NCBI GenBank assembly: GCA_026399075.1
Contig: JAPLRR010000098.1
Coordinates: forward strand, 1 to 50,982
Origin: Methylococcales bacterium
GTDB lineage: Bacteria > Pseudomonadota > Gammaproteobacteria > Methylococcales > Methylomonadaceae
DNA length: 50,982 nt
Direction: 5' to 3'
Part shown: one piece after another, positions 49,752 to 50,982 of the stretch
Layout of the letters: each line of letters begins with the position of its first letter
How positions within the stretch are numbered: position 1 is the first letter of the stretch
Program-made: the position numbers and the translations under genes
The notes under the pieces: generated by a model
Databases searched by the model: none
Seen by the model: the letters and a program-made list of their open reading frames with translations, nothing else
Told to the model about the DNA's origin: nothing

Positions 49752-50803
49752 TGGCTATCCAGTTTGACATTGCCCAGCAGTTTGCCGATACGGTCACGGC
49801 TGTGTCGCCTTTGGGCAATGGCTTAATCAACGACACGTTTTTGGTGGAGACCGCCAGTACCTCGTTTGTTTTGCAGCGCATCAACCCGCAGGTGTTTCCA
49901 GAACCTGCTTTGATTATGGACAATTTGGCGCTGTTGAACCAACATTTGGCACAAAAACCGGGGGCAGGGCAGCCGCTTAAAATTCCGGGTATGGTGAAAA
50001 CGCTAAAGCTAGCCAATTTTTATCAGGACGGGCAGGGCGATTACTGGCGGGGCTTGGAGTTTATCGGCAACACCGAAAGTTTGGAGGAAATCAGCCATAT
50101 CAGCCAAGCGGAGCAGGCAGGCAAGGCGCTAGGGGCATTCCATAATTTGCTCAGCGATCTGCCGCCGTCCTTGCTGCATGACACCTTGCCGGGTTTTCAT
50201 ATTGCCCCAGCTTATCTCAGCCATTACCAGCAGGTTTTACAAGAGGCACCTAAGCCAGTTGAGGAGGACAGCCTGTATTGTGCGGACTTTATTGCCAATT
50301 TCCAAGCCATTGCTGATGACTTGGAGGCCGCCAAACAGCAAGGTTTACTAACTTTAAGGGTGATCCACGGCGACCCTAAATTAAACAATTTTTTGTTTGA
50401 CCGCGATAGCAAAGCGATTGTCAGCCTGATTGATTTGGATACGGTCAAACCCGGTTTGGTGCATTATGATATCGGCGATTGTTTGCGTTCTTGTTGCCAT
50501 GATCCGGCCAGCGATACTTTTGATTTGACCATTTGCACCGCGATTTTAAGCGCTTATTTGTCCGAAACCGCTACGTTTTTTTCGGCTGCCGATTATGATT
50601 ATTTATATGCCGCTATCCGCTTAATCCCTTTTGAGCTGGGGCTACGGTTCTATACCGATTATTTGCAAGGCAACCGCTATTTTAAAGTGGGCCAGCCTTT
50701 GCAAAATTTACAGCGGGCAGTTAGCCAGTTTACATTGTGTGGCAGTGTGATGGCGCAAGAAGCGGCAATAAAGGCATTGATTGGGCAGTTAAGGCGCTGT
50801 TGA
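49751..50803 (+). CDS. Phosphotransferase, sugar-kinase-like (NahK/APH fold)
   Basis: 350 residues. The glycine loop PLGNGLINDTFLV, VLQRIN with the ATP-binding lysine replaced by Gln-Arg as in some hexosamine kinases, VIHGDPKLNNFLFD (catalytic HGDxxxxN) and SLIDLDTVKPG (metal-binding D) mark an aminoglycoside-phosphotransferase-type fold. Proteins of this length near rdgB are annotated as N-acetylhexosamine-kinase-like or phosphotransferase; substrate unknown. It starts in the rdgB stop codon overlap and is in the same operon. Confidence 0.85.
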   Translation: MAIQFDIAQQFADTVTAVSPLGNGLINDTFLVETASTSFVLQRINPQVFPEPALIMDNLALLNQHLAQKPGAGQPLKIPGMVKTLKLANFYQDGQGDYWRGLEFIGNTESLEEISHISQAEQAGKALGAFHNLLSDLPPSLLHDTLPGFHIAPAYLSHYQQVLQEAPKPVEEDSLYCADFIANFQAIADDLEAAKQQGLLTLRVIHGDPKLNNFLFDRDSKAIVSLIDLDTVKPGLVHYDIGDCLRSCCHDPASDTFDLTICTAILSAYLSETATFFSAADYDYLYAAIRLIPFELGLRFYTDYLQGNRYFKVGQPLQNLQRAVSQFTLCGSVMAQEAAIKALIGQLRRC

Positions 50804-50913
50804 TTGCTATAGAGAACGAAGGAAGTAAAGCGAGATTAAATCCCCCTCACCCTACCCTCTCCCTCTTACACGTGTAGGTTTTTAATAAAAAGTATGACGA
50901 GACAGTGCGTTGA

Positions 50914-50948
50914 GGTAAATTGATGAGAGTCATCAACATCTATTTACC
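50914..50948. repeat. Hairpin at the right edge (possible insertion-sequence end)
   Basis: GGTAAAT-TGATGA, 3-base loop, TCATCA, a 6-base bulge and ATTTACC. This subterminal hairpin 13 bases before an ATG looks like the left end of an insertion sequence, in the style of IS200/IS605 or similar. The body of the element would lie outside the window. Confidence 0.4.
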
Positions 50949-50960
50949 GAAGGTACCGCC

Positions 50961-50982
50961 ATGTCTCGCCACCCAGAACTAT
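50961..50982 (+). CDS. Start of an unidentified gene, cut by the window
   Basis: ATG at 50961, reading MSRHPEL before the sequence ends. GAAGG lies 7 bases upstream. Too short to identify; with the hairpin ahead it may be a transposase. Confidence 0.35.

Overview
The window looks like a chromosomal segment of a gammaproteobacterium, most likely a methanotroph of the Methylococcales. This is an inference from the combination of a divergent yicC/rph pair, a PEP-CTERM-type secreted protein, an SmbP-like metal-binding protein, CsbD and DUF2171 stress proteins and an exopolysaccharide cluster. No marker gene (rRNA, pmo, mxa) is present, so the assignment is not proven. I saw no rRNA or tRNA gene and no CRISPR array.

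Layout. 0.2-2.2 kb: two toxin-antitoxin (TA) type modules, one with a nonsense-mutated PIN toxin and one intact GNAT/DUF1778 pair bracketed by a 78-bp direct repeat. 2.3-5.4 kb: an ABC exporter and a membrane protein. 5.7-15.7 kb: a long run of small stress-type genes (alcohol dehydrogenase, SDR, general-stress membrane protein, host-attachment protein, CbpA/CbpM co-chaperone pair, DUF2934, two CsbD proteins, lmo0937-type peptide, SmbP, DUF2171, peroxiredoxin plus glutathione reductase, iron-permease-like protein). 16.1-19.9 kb: a STAND/NACHT NTPase ending in a formylglycine-generating-enzyme-like (FGE-like) C-type-lectin fold. Next to it lies the broken 3' part of a reverse transcriptase gene of the type found in diversity-generating retroelements (DGRs), overlapped by a small membrane-protein gene. 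20.4-23.0 kb: a small coiled-coil protein, bioD and a DUF4407 protein. 23.2-32.1 kb: an exopolysaccharide operon on the minus strand (Wza-like exporter, Wzc-like co-polymerase without a usable Walker A, two glycosyltransferases, acetyltransferase, two paralogous polymerase/ligase-like membrane proteins separated by a MITE). 32.2-37.0 kb: a decayed integron integrase followed by small accessory genes, several of them TA modules, spaced by palindromic repeats. 37.3-38.5 kb: a TIR-FGE fusion protein. 39.0-47.25 kb: a satellite-like integrated element (integrase, AlpA, Mu gp27-like protein, DUF3987 replication protein, Mor-like activator, iteron-like repeats) that also holds a 39-bp tandem array of about 0.9 kb. 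47.3-50.8 kb: core genes yicC, rph, rdgB and a sugar-kinase-like phosphotransferase. A possible insertion-element end lies at the right edge.

The most interesting signal is the pair of FGE-tailed defence-type proteins. The NACHT-FGE (17.1-19.9 kb) and TIR-FGE (37.3-38.5 kb) proteins both end in the segment that DGRs mutate. In both, the codons at the usual variable positions are mostly of the NNC type expected from adenine mutagenesis of AAC template codons. A relic DGR-type reverse transcriptase lies directly downstream of the NACHT gene, and related palindromic repeats sit beside both targets. I found no template repeat or intact reverse transcriptase in the window, so diversification, if still active, would have to work in trans. 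A second theme is decay of toxins with survival of their partners: three PIN or PIN-like toxin genes are broken while the overlapping partner gene is intact.
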